From the NCBI GenBank assembly GCA_964366455.1, contig CAYISZ010000007.1, positions 1 through 48,506 of the forward strand: 48,506 nucleotides of DNA, read 5' to 3'. The stretch comes from CAZLQR01 sp964366455. GTDB lineage: Bacteria > Patescibacteriota > Microgenomatia > UBA1406 > GWC2-37-13. The position numbers were made by a program, and so were the translations under genes. The notes under the pieces were generated by a model. That model was not told where the DNA came from and searched no databases. It saw nothing but the letters and a program-made list of their open reading frames with translations. Shown here piece by piece: positions 1 through 7,090 of this stretch (position 1 is its first letter; each line of letters opens with the position of its first letter).

Positions 1-998
1 AGTCTTCGATTTCCAAGATGGTCGATATCATCGAATGACTTTTCACCATTTGTCATTGAGACTAGGTACTTAATTGTCTCGACGATATCCTCTTTCTTTA
101 GTAAATAATTCTCTCTTTCAATCTCAAGATTGACGCCTAATTTTTTATTTACTTTGTATCGTCCTACGTCCGATAAGGAGTATCGTCTGTGATTGAAGAA
201 GAGGTTGTTAACTGTCTCAATAGCATTATCAAGAATCAATGGCTCTCCGGGCTTAACCTTACGATAAACCTCAAGAATAGCTTCATTTTTGTTCTGAGTA
301 GCGTCTTTTTTGATTGTTGGAAGAATGTATTTCTCAACTAGCGCTGGGTCAAGATCCTTAAAGGCCTGCAGAATCTGAGCGGTTGAGTCGCCCTCAAAGA
401 TACGAACTAGTGCTGAGCCTAAGAACTTTCTCTTTTTATTAACCTTAACCTCAATAATGTTGTTTTTATTGATTGTGATATCTAGCCATGCTCCGATGTA
501 AGGTCGAATCTCTGCGTTATAAAGTGTAAGTCCAGTTGTCTTGTCAATCTCTGCTGTAAAGTAGACTCCAGGAGCTCTTACCAACTGGTTGATGACCACA
601 CGTTCAATTCCATTAATAATAAAGGTTCCGCGATCTGTCATTTTAGGAAGATTGAAGAAGTAGACGTCCTGCTTCTTTTCCTGATTCATCTTTTTGTTGA
701 TGAGTTTAAGCTTGAGGTAGACAGGAGTATCGTATGTAAGTTTTTTCTGGCGACAGAGCTCTAAGGGGTATCTTGGCTCTCCAAAGTAGAAGTCTTCGAA
801 CTCTAATGTAAACTTTTTTCCAGTGTAATCTTCCACAGGAAAAAACTCTAGTAAAATTTGTCTTAGATCTTTTGTAAGAAATTGGTTCCAGGAATTTTTC
901 TGAATCTCAATTAAATCTAAGGTCTCTAGATTTGGTTCAGATTTTCCTATTAGGAGCTCTTTTCTTTGATGATCGTGATTATTGGTCAGTTTAGGCAT
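1..998 (-). CDS. rpoB: RNA polymerase beta subunit, N-terminal part (partial)
   Basis: This is the first ~332 residues of the RNA polymerase beta subunit; the gene runs off the left edge. Reverse-strand translation from ATG 998 starts MPKLTNNHDHQRKELL and contains the family text GIERVVINQLVRAPGVYF. At the window edge it contains DDIDHLGNRR, the conserved beta-subunit motif. A hairpin terminator at 1051-1066 separates it from the upstream genes, so it should have its own promoter. TATAGT at 1041-1036 is the only candidate I see and it lacks a clear -35. No Shine-Dalgarno precedes the ATG. rpoC presumably follows outside the window. Confidence 0.95.
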   Translation of the reverse strand, partial: MPKLTNNHDHQRKELLIGKSEPNLETLDLIEIQKNSWNQFLTKDLRQILLEFFPVEDYTGKKFTLEFEDFYFGEPRYPLELCRQKKLTYDTPVYLKLKLINKKMNQEKKQDVYFFNLPKMTDRGTFIINGIERVVINQLVRAPGVYFTAEIDKTTGLTLYNAEIRPYIGAWLDITINKNNIIEVKVNKKRKFLGSALVRIFEGDSTAQILQAFKDLDPALVEKYILPTIKKDATQNKNEAILEVYRKVKPGEPLILDNAIETVNNLFFNHRRYSLSDVGRYKVNKKLGVNLEIERENYLLKKEDIVETIKYLVSMTNGEKSFDDIDHLGNRR

Positions 999-1050
999 CT
1001 CGTGATGTGGCGCAAACAACTATTGAGGGAATGTTACTATAAATAAAACG

Positions 1051-1066
1051 CCCCGCATGGGCGGGG
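1051..1066. terminator. Intrinsic terminator, possibly bidirectional
   Basis: CCCCGC and GCGGGG form a six-pair GC stem with an ATGG loop. On the minus strand it is followed by GTTTTATTTA, and on the plus strand by TTTGTTATT. It lies after the YtxH-like gene and before rpoB, so on the minus strand it should end the 1636-1132 operon. Confidence 0.8.
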
Positions 1067-1131
1067 TTTGTTATTAAACTCCTATACTATACAGTATGAT
1101 TTTTTGATTTGCAAGCGTAATTGGACTCCCT

Positions 1132-1377
1132 TTACTTATGCTCGTTCTCCAAGGTATCTGAGCCTGCAAGTTTCTCAATATAATCCTCTCCAACTCCTCC
1201 AATGGTCTTTTCAATTGTTTCTTCTAAGTTCTCGGTTAGCTCAAGCGCTTTATGAAGACCTCGCCTGCCCTTTTTGGTTCCAAAAAGATAAACACCAGCA
1301 ACCCCAAGCATTACACCTAGCGTAAATCCCGGCCAGAAATGAGAGCGGTTATGGGTTTGAGGATTCTGGCTGCTCAT
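1132..1377 (-). CDS. Small YtxH-like membrane protein
   Basis: An 81-residue protein of unknown function. A single hydrophobic segment (about residues 17-33, FTLGVMLGVAGVYLFGT) is followed by the basic stretch KKGRRG and an amphipathic, Glu/Lys-rich tail. This layout is typical of the YtxH family of small envelope or stress proteins, but the assignment rests on layout only. It overlaps the end of the upstream gene by 29 bp and is probably co-transcribed from the promoter before 1636. The terminator at 1051-1066 closes the unit. Confidence 0.65.
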   Translation of the reverse strand: MSSQNPQTHNRSHFWPGFTLGVMLGVAGVYLFGTKKGRRGLHKALELTENLEETIEKTIGGVGEDYIEKLAGSDTLENEHK

Positions 1378-1636
1378 CTGACTTAGAATTATTTCTTTTC
1401 TTAAAAATTTCTAATATCTTGAATACACTTTTTATACCTCCGACAAATCCCGCCATATCGCTAAAGCCGCTTTGTAGACCGTCACCCATTCTCTCAAAAC
1501 CCTCCACAACTCCATGAGCTTTTTTTATCAGCTTATTAAGTTCTCTCAGTAACTGTACGAAGAAGAATCCAATAACAATCATGAAGATCACAGAAACAGA
1601 CAGAATAATAGCAACAAGAATCTGAGTTAAATCCAT
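1349..1636 (-). CDS. Small DUF948-like membrane protein
   Basis: A 95-residue protein with one N-terminal membrane segment (about residues 5-29, ILVAIILSVSVIFMIVIGFF). A helical region with LLRELNKLIKKAHGVVEGF and a charged Ser/Lys/Glu tail follow. Such proteins (DUF948-like) often sit next to YtxH-like proteins, as here; the function is unknown. Its ATG follows a TATTCT -10 box by exactly six bases, with TTGATA 17 bp further upstream, so the mRNA is probably leaderless and this start is well supported. Confidence 0.65.
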   Translation of the reverse strand: MDLTQILVAIILSVSVIFMIVIGFFFVQLLRELNKLIKKAHGVVEGFERMGDGLQSGFSDMAGFVGGIKSVFKILEIFKKRNNSKSDEQPESSNP

Positions 1637-1642
1637 AATTTA

Positions 1643-1671
1643 AGAATAAAGAATTTTGTATAAAGTATCAA
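1643..1671 (-). promoter_or_regulatory. Promoter of the 1636-1132 operon
   Basis: On the minus strand: -35 TTGATA (1671-1666), 17-bp spacer, -10 TATTCT (1648-1643), then six bases to the ATG at 1636. Transcription would start at or next to the A of the start codon. Confidence 0.7.
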
Positions 1672-1695
1672 GGAGAGAATTTAACTAAATTCTAG

Positions 1696-2427
1696 CTATT
1701 GGCTAGTAACTTTTGTTTTCTTAGCTTTCTCAGCCCAGTAGTTGTTCACACGCAGTAAGCTATCGAATGTTCCGGCATCTTCCCATATACCTTCAAGGAC
1801 ATCAACGCTCAGTTCTCCTGCTTGTAGATAATGGTTGGTGATATCGGTAATTTCAATCTCTCCTCGAGGGGAGGGTTTGAGAGACTTTGCAATCTCAACT
1901 ACCTTGTTGTCGAATAGATACATACCCACCACTGCATAGTTACTTTTAGGATTCTTGGGTTTTTCTTCTATGGAAATTGCTTTTTTGTTTTCATCAAACT
2001 CAATTACACCTGAACGCTCCGGATCGTGCACTTGTTTAGCAAAAATCTTAGCACCAGACTTAAAATTTTTAATACTTTCAGAAAAATCAAAATCAAAAAT
2101 ATTGTCTCCAAGAATCATACATACTGGCCCATTTCCAATGAAATGTTCTCCAACGATAAAAGCATCTGCCAGTCCCCGTGGCTCTTCTTGAATCTCATAT
2201 GTAAACCTAACGCCCATTTCTTTACCAGATCCAAGTAGGCGAAGAAAATGACCCGCGTATTCAGGAGCAACGATTACAAGAATGTCTTTAATTCCTCCCT
2301 TAATTAGGGTGTCAATCGGATAATAAATCATCGGTTTGTCATAAACCGGAAGAAGCTGTTTTGAGGTAATTTTTGTCAAAGGACGAAGTCTGGTAGCTCT
2401 TCCTCCCGCTAGCACAATACCTTTCAT
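1696..2427 (-). CDS. rmlA: Glucose-1-phosphate thymidylyltransferase-like nucleotidyltransferase
   Basis: Probable RmlA/RfbA-type sugar nucleotidyltransferase, joining glucose-1-phosphate to dTTP to give dTDP-glucose, the first step to dTDP-rhamnose and related surface sugars. Visible motifs are the N-terminal nucleotide-binding signature GGRATRLRPLT, KQLLPVYDKPMIYYPIDTL, EEPRGLADAF, the metal-binding LGDNIF and the later EEKPKNPKSNYAVVG. At 243 residues it is shorter than the ~290-residue E. coli RmlA and resembles the short class without the C-terminal extension. Other sugar-phosphate specificities are possible. The start overlaps the preceding gene as ATGA. No rmlBCD genes are in the window. 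Confidence 0.85.
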   Translation of the reverse strand: MKGIVLAGGRATRLRPLTKITSKQLLPVYDKPMIYYPIDTLIKGGIKDILVIVAPEYAGHFLRLLGSGKEMGVRFTYEIQEEPRGLADAFIVGEHFIGNGPVCMILGDNIFDFDFSESIKNFKSGAKIFAKQVHDPERSGVIEFDENKKAISIEEKPKNPKSNYAVVGMYLFDNKVVEIAKSLKPSPRGEIEITDITNHYLQAGELSVDVLEGIWEDAGTFDSLLRVNNYWAEKAKKTKVTSQ

Positions 2428-2708
2428 GATAAAAACAATACCATCATTAATAACAAAACTCCAAAGCTAATTAGGATATATTCTAGCACATTCTTTAGAT
2501 GGACAGAGTCATCTCTTACATGATGGGTTATTCCCCATACAATATAAAAAACACTGAATGTAAGCACCGTTAAGTAGCTGGCATTCCTTTGTCCTTGAAA
2601 AAATTTAAGAAATAACAAAAAGAAAACCGTTGCTGTGATCAAAACCAAATAGTCAATATGATGAGTTCCCAATTCTGACTTTAGCGCTTTTCTCATATGT
2701 CCTTTCAT
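2424..2708 (-). CDS. Small three-helix membrane protein, unknown
   Basis: A 94-residue protein with three likely membrane helices (about residues 18-36, 45-62, 75-93). I do not recognise the family. It has histidines in HHVRDD and THHIDY. It is sandwiched between a 40-codon gene and the nucleotidyltransferase, with four-base ATGA overlaps on both sides, so it is translated as part of that operon. AAGGAG directly precedes the ATG, but the spacing is too short for a normal Shine-Dalgarno. A second ATG four codons in (2696) is possible. Confidence 0.7.
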   Translation of the reverse strand: MKGHMRKALKSELGTHHIDYLVLITATVFFLLFLKFFQGQRNASYLTVLTFSVFYIVWGITHHVRDDSVHLKNVLEYILISFGVLLLMMVLFLS

Positions 2709-2827
2709 ACTCCTTCGCTTTCAAAATGATTAATGTACAAAGCTTCGGCGCATATCCTACATTGATTAGTCTGTAGGGTACCCGACGAAGCAACTCTATA
2801 TATCTTTTTATTGCGTAGTTGGGTCAT
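2705..2827 (-). CDS. Overlooked 40-residue protein with a CxxC pair
   Basis: A 40-codon reading frame that exactly fills the space between the CAP gene and the three-helix membrane protein. Its ATG follows the CAP stop by one base (TAA-A-ATG) and its TGA overlaps the next ATG (ATGA). Both junction types recur throughout this window at real genes. The product starts MTQLRNKKIYRVASSG and contains NQCRICAEALYINH, a CxxC followed by a histidine, perhaps half a zinc-binding knuckle. There is no membrane segment. No family is recognised. The support is positional, so the protein still has to be shown. Confidence 0.55.
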   Translation of the reverse strand: MTQLRNKKIYRVASSGTLQTNQCRICAEALYINHFESEGV

Positions 2828-2828
2828 T

Positions 2829-3665
2829 TTATAAAATGGTTCCGTTAACTAGTAACATAATGGTGGCTACAACAATTGCGAATATAAATATGAAGTGCGC
2901 CAGACTTTTACCATGCATCCTCACTAGCTTAAGTTTAGACGCCATATAAAAATCTAGTGCAAACACTCCCAGCAAAAATATAAGAAATCCAGATGCTAAC
3001 TGAGTTGATGTGAATGGTAAAGTAACCAATGGGCTTGGTGTGGGTGTGGGTTGAAGCGTTGTATATTCTGAAAGTACTTTGGTTTTTGTAGTTGATGGTT
3101 TACCAAACATCTGTACGACCAAAGTTGTCTGCTCTCCTCCTAGTGTTCCGTCAACAACCGCAAATCCCACCTCAGTAAAATCTTTTCTTAATACGTTGTC
3201 ACGATGAGTAGGAGAGTTCATCCATGCAGTCACAACATTTTTAGAGTATAAAAAGTTTTTTGCTAAATTCTCACCAGCTGCATCATAGCGATAACCGGAC
3301 TTTGTAATAAACTGCCAGGGTGTCTCGCCACGTGGTCCAAAGTGCGCCCAGTAGTTATTGGCAAACATATTCTTAGCCTTCTCAGTTGCCGCAGTTGCAA
3401 GTTTTTTGTTATAAGACAAGGGCTTAAGGTTGTTAATTTTACGTTGCTCGTTTGTGTACTCTACTAGTTTATTAACCGAAATATCTTTGGCTAACCCCAA
3501 AACATTATTAAAAGGGAGTGCCACGTACTTATTTATACTTACCAATAAAAAGGCTGCAACCACATAGGCGGTCAGCACATCGTGATGAATAATCTTTGCT
3601 CGATAGTTGTTATGTTGAGCAGGAACAAAAAGGTAAGAAAAGAATTTTTTTATTGAATTAATCAT
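2829..3665 (-). CDS. CAP/SCP (PR-1-like) domain membrane protein
   Basis: A surface-facing CAP-superfamily protein of about 278 residues. Early hydrophobic segment VLTAYVVAAFLLVSIN, then the CAP domain (LVEYTNEQRKINNLKPLSYN, NNYWAHFGPRGETPW, GENLAKNF, AWMNSPTHRDNVL, EVGFAVVDG). Two hydrophobic helices lie at the C-terminus around a short basic loop. The CAP pocket histidines (WAHF, PTHRDN) and the Glu of GEN are present. CAP proteins in bacteria are secreted or anchored, with roles from adhesion to proteolysis; the role here is unknown. I chose ATG 3665 over the TTG four codons upstream. A repeated 50-bp element precedes it. Confidence 0.85.
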   Translation of the reverse strand: MINSIKKFFSYLFVPAQHNNYRAKIIHHDVLTAYVVAAFLLVSINKYVALPFNNVLGLAKDISVNKLVEYTNEQRKINNLKPLSYNKKLATAATEKAKNMFANNYWAHFGPRGETPWQFITKSGYRYDAAGENLAKNFLYSKNVVTAWMNSPTHRDNVLRKDFTEVGFAVVDGTLGGEQTTLVVQMFGKPSTTKTKVLSEYTTLQPTPTPSPLVTLPFTSTQLASGFLIFLLGVFALDFYMASKLKLVRMHGKSLAHFIFIFAIVVATIMLLVNGTIL

Positions 3666-3713
3666 ATTTCGGTGCAACTCAATATTGACCCTGAGCGTGC
3701 CGAATGGGTCATA
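3663..3713 (-). repeat. Copy A of a repeated upstream element
   Basis: Read on the minus strand this 51-bp block begins TATGACCCATTCGG, continues CTCAGGGT and ATATTGAG, and ends CGAAATATG at the CAP start codon. The same blocks in the same order end at the start codon of the glycosyltransferase at 28000 (copy B, 27953-28002). It fills the whole intergenic gap after the VanZ stop. Confidence 0.8.
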
Positions 3714-4098
3714 GGAAACGACTTATCGATTTAAATCGATACTTACTATAAGAATACATCAAAAACATACCGATAACATCGATTCCCACATCTCGGAAAG
3801 TTCCCTCCCGAGTTGGTACGTAAGTCTGATGAATCTCGTCAGAGACTGCGTACAAAAAAGCAAGTACAAATGCAGCGGTTAATGCTCTTTTTTTTAGGTC
3901 ATTACTTTTATCACTTTGAAGAATTGCTCTAAACAATAAAAAATACAAACCCGCATACTCGATCATGTGAAGGGTCTTAAAAAAAACAAAGTTCCATGTA
4001 TATACATTGGAAACTGCTACGCTCTCTCGTGATGAGAAGAAAAAAATTATAGACATCCATACCAGAGGCGGACCCCAGTATCTAAAGAATTTACTCAT
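3709..4098 (-). CDS. VanZ-like membrane protein
   Basis: A 129-residue protein with four hydrophobic segments. It carries the VanZ-family pattern: PPLVWMSIIFFFSS near the start, KTLHMIEYAGLYFLLFRAI in the middle, then FLYAVSDEIHQTYVPTREGTFRDVGIDVIG. The family is named from a teicoplanin-resistance gene, but most members have no known role; envelope or cell-wall biology is the usual inference. Its ATG overlaps the stop of the lamin-tail gene as ATGA, so the two are translationally coupled. Confidence 0.85.
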   Translation of the reverse strand: MSKFFRYWGPPLVWMSIIFFFSSRESVAVSNVYTWNFVFFKTLHMIEYAGLYFLLFRAILQSDKSNDLKKRALTAAFVLAFLYAVSDEIHQTYVPTREGTFRDVGIDVIGMFLMYSYSKYRFKSISRFL

Positions 4099-5399
4099 AA
4101 CATGATTCTAATGAAGAGTAGCCCCGCTGTCAAAAAAGAAACAACTGCCGATACAAGAGTCGATGTCCGTACCACTTTATTATTGTTGCTGATTGAGCTA
4201 CTTTCAATTTCAGAATTATTGTTTTTCAGATCATCTTCTATGTTTTTTTCTTCAACAATAGTCGGTCTCTCATAGTATTGAGTAGGACGAACAGGTTCAT
4301 AACCAATGTTCATTGAGTTACTAGTGTTAGTCCCCAAAACCGAGCCGTTTAAGATTTTTGAAACCGGAGTGGTCGTTGGTGTTGGCGTAATGGCTATAGT
4401 GGGATTAGGAGAGGATTCGTTTATGCAAGAATTGTTTGAATATTCCTTAGAAGAATTTTGGATACAGTAGTTAATTGATAGAAAAGATGTACGTCCAATA
4501 CTTTTTCCTTTTTCTCCTTTTTCATATGAAAACGAGTCTACCAATGAATCGTTTGAGTTTAACAGCCTTACATCGTCTCCATCATTGTTGAAGATAGAAC
4601 TGGAAAGATCGATAACCTTAAATGAATAACCAGGAATTGTAATGCTGAACTTCTTCGGTGATGATCCCGCATCTGCAACGTCATCGATCTTCCAGTTGTC
4701 CAGAAATACAGAGAAAGCATTGTCATTGAAAAGCTCAATCCACTCTCCTTCATCTTCACTGGGATATGGATAAACTTCGGACAAATAAATCGCTTTAATC
4801 TCTGGAGTGGGAGTAGTTGTTATAGTAAGCGTTGGAGTTGCTTCGCCCGCCGAAGCCGTAGGCGAAGGCTGGGGTGTGGGAGTAGATGTTGGGGCTGCCG
4901 TTGCTTGCACTGACGTAGGAAGTGGCTCAACCTTGCAAGATAATCCAGTTAAGTTATAAAGGTCAAAATTGGCAGAACCAGTTGACCAAATCGACTGGCC
5001 GTCTGGAATTCTTTGAAAAGTAACGCCTGATCCAGAACTAGATTTGTAATCAAATGAGTCGATTAGCTTCGCAGAAGATGATGTTGGCGGCGCGGTTGAG
5101 TCAAATAATCGCACAGTGTCATCGCTAGTTCTATTTAAATTTAATGAACCAGAAAAACTCAAACATGCATTTGGATACAGTTGAGTTCCTGTTGGAATCG
5201 TAAAGTAAGTAGTTCCCCCACTGTCATCGACGTACCAGTTAGAAAGATCTACGATTTCCGTTCCAGTATTTAATAACTCCACAATCTGCGGTGTCGGCTC
5301 AACAAGAAACTCATTGATTTTAATTTGTGATGCCTGTCCAAAAACAAACGGAGCAATAACAATATAAAGAAAACAAAGTAAAAAATATCGTAGCTTCAT
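4095..5399 (-). CDS. Secreted membrane-anchored protein with two lamin-tail domains
   Basis: A 434-residue surface protein. Residues 1-21 are a signal peptide ending near FVFGQA. A first lamin-tail domain follows (INEFLVEPTPQIVELLNTG ... VDLSNWYVDD, to ~residue 125), then a Thr/Pro-rich linker. A second lamin-tail domain starts near residue 205 (YLSEVYPYPSEDEGEWIELF ... LDNWKIDD). After another Thr/Pro linker a C-terminal hydrophobic anchor ends the protein (VSAVVSFLTAGLLFIRIML). Bacterial lamin-tail domains are exported and often tied to surface or nucleic-acid binding. A palindrome at 4841-4867 encodes part of the first linker. It is first in its operon, with a candidate promoter at 5429-5457. 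Confidence 0.85.
   Translation of the reverse strand: MKLRYFLLCFLYIVIAPFVFGQASQIKINEFLVEPTPQIVELLNTGTEIVDLSNWYVDDSGGTTYFTIPTGTQLYPNACLSFSGSLNLNRTSDDTVRLFDSTAPPTSSSAKLIDSFDYKSSSGSGVTFQRIPDGQSIWSTGSANFDLYNLTGLSCKVEPLPTSVQATAAPTSTPTPQPSPTASAGEATPTLTITTTPTPEIKAIYLSEVYPYPSEDEGEWIELFNDNAFSVFLDNWKIDDVADAGSSPKKFSITIPGYSFKVIDLSSSIFNNDGDDVRLLNSNDSLVDSFSYEKGEKGKSIGRTSFLSINYCIQNSSKEYSNNSCINESSPNPTIAITPTPTTTPVSKILNGSVLGTNTSNSMNIGYEPVRPTQYYERPTIVEEKNIEDDLKNNNSEIESSSISNNNKVVRTSTLVSAVVSFLTAGLLFIRIML
4841..4867. repeat. REP-like palindrome inside a coding linker
   Basis: CTTCGCC (4841-4847) and GGCGAAG (4861-4867) are inverted around CGCCGAAGCCGTA. It lies within the low-complexity Thr/Pro linker of the lamin-tail protein. 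It is GC-rich compared with its surroundings, like a dispersed palindromic element tolerated in a linker. Confidence 0.5.
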
Positions 5400-5404
5400 A
5401 CAAC

Positions 5405-5428
5405 CCGTTAACGCGTTAACTCGTTAAC
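5405..5428. repeat. Three 8-bp GTTAAC repeats at a transcription start
   Basis: CCGTTAAC, GCGTTAAC and TCGTTAAC run head to tail. On the minus strand they lie directly after the candidate -10 TAATAT (5434-5429) and before the ATG at 5399, so they would be the first transcribed bases. GTTAACGCGTTAAC within them is a perfect palindrome. An operator is possible. Confidence 0.6.
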
Positions 5429-5457
5429 ATATTAATTAAGAATGTTTACTTTGTCAG
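5429..5457 (-). promoter_or_regulatory. Candidate promoter of the lamin-tail/VanZ operon
   Basis: On the minus strand: CTGACA (5457-5452), 17-bp spacer, TAATAT (5434-5429), 29 bases before ATG 5399. The 14-mer CTGACAAAGTAAAC that contains the -35 is repeated 39 bp upstream (5496-5483). A leader of this size is unusual here. Confidence 0.45.
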
Positions 5458-5537
5458 TCGCTTATATGCTACAAAAATGAAGGTTTACTTTGTCAGAATA
5501 GGAAATGAGGTTATTAAGTATCTAAGGCGAGACGTAA

Positions 5538-5558
5538 GAAATTTATAGTATAAATTTC
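5538..5558. repeat. Perfect 10-bp palindrome with 1-bp centre
   Basis: GAAATTTATA and TATAAATTTC flank a single G. It contains TATAGT/TATACT on the two strands and lies between the tRNA and the lamin-tail operon. It may be a symmetric promoter or an operator. Confidence 0.4.
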
Positions 5559-5596
5559 AACGTCCCAGCCACGTTTTCCGATTTATCGGAATTACG

Positions 5597-5683
5597 TGGC
5601 GGAAGGTACAGGATTCGAACCTGTGAGGGATTGCTCCCACTAGTTTTCGAAACTAGCGCCTTTAGCCACTCAGCCAACCTTCC
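5597..5683 (-). tRNA. tRNA-Ser (anticodon CGA), CCA encoded
   Basis: Acceptor arms GGAAGGT and ACCTTCC pair and are followed by G-CCA (5600-5597). The T-arm reads GGTTCGAATCC. The anticodon stem CTAGT/ACTAG encloses loop TTCGAAA, giving CGA (5649-5647), which reads UCG. The long variable arm (GGGAGCAATCCC) confirms serine. TATAAT at 5695-5690 stands exactly six bases before the mature 5' G. Confidence 0.95.
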
Positions 5684-5689
5684 ACACCT

Positions 5690-5695
5690 ATTATA
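5690..5695 (-). promoter_or_regulatory. -10 box of the tRNA-Ser gene
   Basis: TATAAT six bases before the tRNA 5' end, so initiation is expected at G1 of the mature tRNA. No clear -35 is visible. Confidence 0.65.
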
Positions 5696-5781
5696 TCACC
5701 TTAGCTTAGGCACAAAATTTGTCGAGTCAAAAATTTAGGAGGAGAAATGTTCATTCTGGGGTACAATAGTAATCCAGAATT

Positions 5782-6510
5782 ATGTCTATTAGAGAGAACC
5801 TGAGAAATCGAGCATTCGAAAGAAGTAAAGATGTCCCTACTGCGTTTGAAATTGGTTTTCCATTACGTGCTCAAATGTTCTCTATCACGAATTCGAACTG
5901 GAACGAGTACTTTAATCCAGAACGATTGAAAGAGCTACTTAAAGACCCGCATGAAAACTTTAACGCTATTAAAGATGTCCGTAGAGCAGGTCTAATGCTG
6001 CGTTCCGCACATCACCTTTTCACCGAAAAACCAATTCCAGAGGCAGCGAATGAAATCATAAGAACGATAGGAGTGCACAACGACTGGATGAACATAGGTA
6101 ATGAACCACATTGTGAACCTGTACTACAAGCGGTTAGCGCCTTTGTCCCAACAGAACAGGAACCAACCTTGGTAAACGACCTCGCTTATAGACAACGTGT
6201 AATTGATAATGCAAAAAAGATTTCTGACAGAGCATCTTACGAACTTGTATCCGCAGATGCATTTCACGACATGCGTAGATATCTAAAGCATTTTCTTGGC
6301 CTGTACCGCATGCTTGAACTGGCACAGGGTGGCGAGCCAAACTCCATACATGCGAGGTTTGATGCTATGAATACACGTCTTGGTGGGATACGTGATGATA
6401 ATCTTCAAATAAATAATGGCGTAGTAGTGTCTATTAATCCACTAATGAAAATTGATGGAGCACTCAGAGAAGAAATATTTAGGATAGTAAATAAAGTCGT
6501 ACCAAAATAA
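5782..6510 (+). CDS. Uncharacterised helical protein, weakly CHAD-like
   Basis: A 242-residue soluble, mainly helical protein that I do not firmly recognise. Around residues 160-205 it reads AFHDMRRYLKHFLGLYRMLE and later MNTRLGGIRDD. This resembles the histidine/basic pattern of CHAD domains (HxxRxxxK ... LGxxRD), which bind polyphosphate. The N-terminal half has no recognised motif. TACAAT (5762-5767) lies 14 bases before the ATG. A strong AGGAGGAG at 5737-5744 instead serves an out-of-frame ATG at 5747 with an 18-codon frame that overlaps this start. The CHAD link is tentative. Confidence 0.6.
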   Translation: MSIRENLRNRAFERSKDVPTAFEIGFPLRAQMFSITNSNWNEYFNPERLKELLKDPHENFNAIKDVRRAGLMLRSAHHLFTEKPIPEAANEIIRTIGVHNDWMNIGNEPHCEPVLQAVSAFVPTEQEPTLVNDLAYRQRVIDNAKKISDRASYELVSADAFHDMRRYLKHFLGLYRMLELAQGGEPNSIHARFDAMNTRLGGIRDDNLQINNGVVVSINPLMKIDGALREEIFRIVNKVVPK

Positions 6511-6628
6511 ATTTTTCCGCGTATTCATCCTCGCCCACCCCTCACTTTATGTGAAACATAACCATGGGAACAATGGTTAGATTCTCAAAAGCGCCTCCAA
6601 AGAAAATACTTTTAGGTATTATGTATCT

Positions 6629-7057
6629 ATGGAAGTAGGTTTCATTTATGCAATGAGCGCTGCAGTAACATGGGGGTTGGTCTACACGATTGATCAGAAA
6701 ATTCTTTATACGGTATCACCTATGGCTCTCCTTTTTATTCACTCGGTAATATCTGCCATTATAGTTTTGCCTTTTATTTTTTTTAATAACGGATCCATAA
6801 AGAATCTAGCTTTGTCGGGCAATTTAAATATTGCGCTTATTTTAGTCTCTGCTATTTTGGCAACGCTAGCCAATTTCTTCATATTCGCGGGAATAAAAAA
6901 CTCAAATGCATCAACTATTTCTATAATTGAAATTTCTTATCCTTTTTTCGTAGTTGCTTTCAGTTACCCGATCTTTCGTTCAACTCCAAATATATATTTT
7001 TTTATCGGGGGAATACTTATCGCGCTCGGCTCGATTATCATCTTGAAACTGGCCTAA
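6629..7057 (+). CDS. Single-domain EamA/DMT-type transporter
   Basis: A 142-residue protein with about five membrane helices, matching one EamA repeat of the drug/metabolite transporter superfamily. It has GFIYAMSAAVTWGLVYTIDQ at the start, ASTISIIEISYPFFVVAFSY near the end and a closing GGILIALGSIIILKLA. Full EamA proteins have two repeats, so this half-size form should dimerise. The substrate is unknown. TATTAT (6617-6622) sits exactly six bases before the ATG, so a leaderless transcript is likely. Confidence 0.8.
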   Translation: MEVGFIYAMSAAVTWGLVYTIDQKILYTVSPMALLFIHSVISAIIVLPFIFFNNGSIKNLALSGNLNIALILVSAILATLANFFIFAGIKNSNASTISIIEISYPFFVVAFSYPIFRSTPNIYFFIGGILIALGSIIILKLA

Positions 7058-7078
7058 AAACCAAAAGTTTTTTTATGG

Positions 7079-7084
7079 TAAAAT
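7079..7084 (+). promoter_or_regulatory. -10 box that fixes a TTG start
   Basis: TAAAAT ends six bases before TTG 7091, the same spacing as the ATG starts of neighbouring units. It therefore supports the unusual TTG start of the ABC-F gene. No good -35 is seen. Confidence 0.55.
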
Positions 7085-7090
7085 ATAGCC

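Noticed and set aside
6559..6579. Inverted repeat TAACCAT/ATGGTTA as a terminator
   Set aside because: It has no T-run on either strand and few GC pairs; probably chance.
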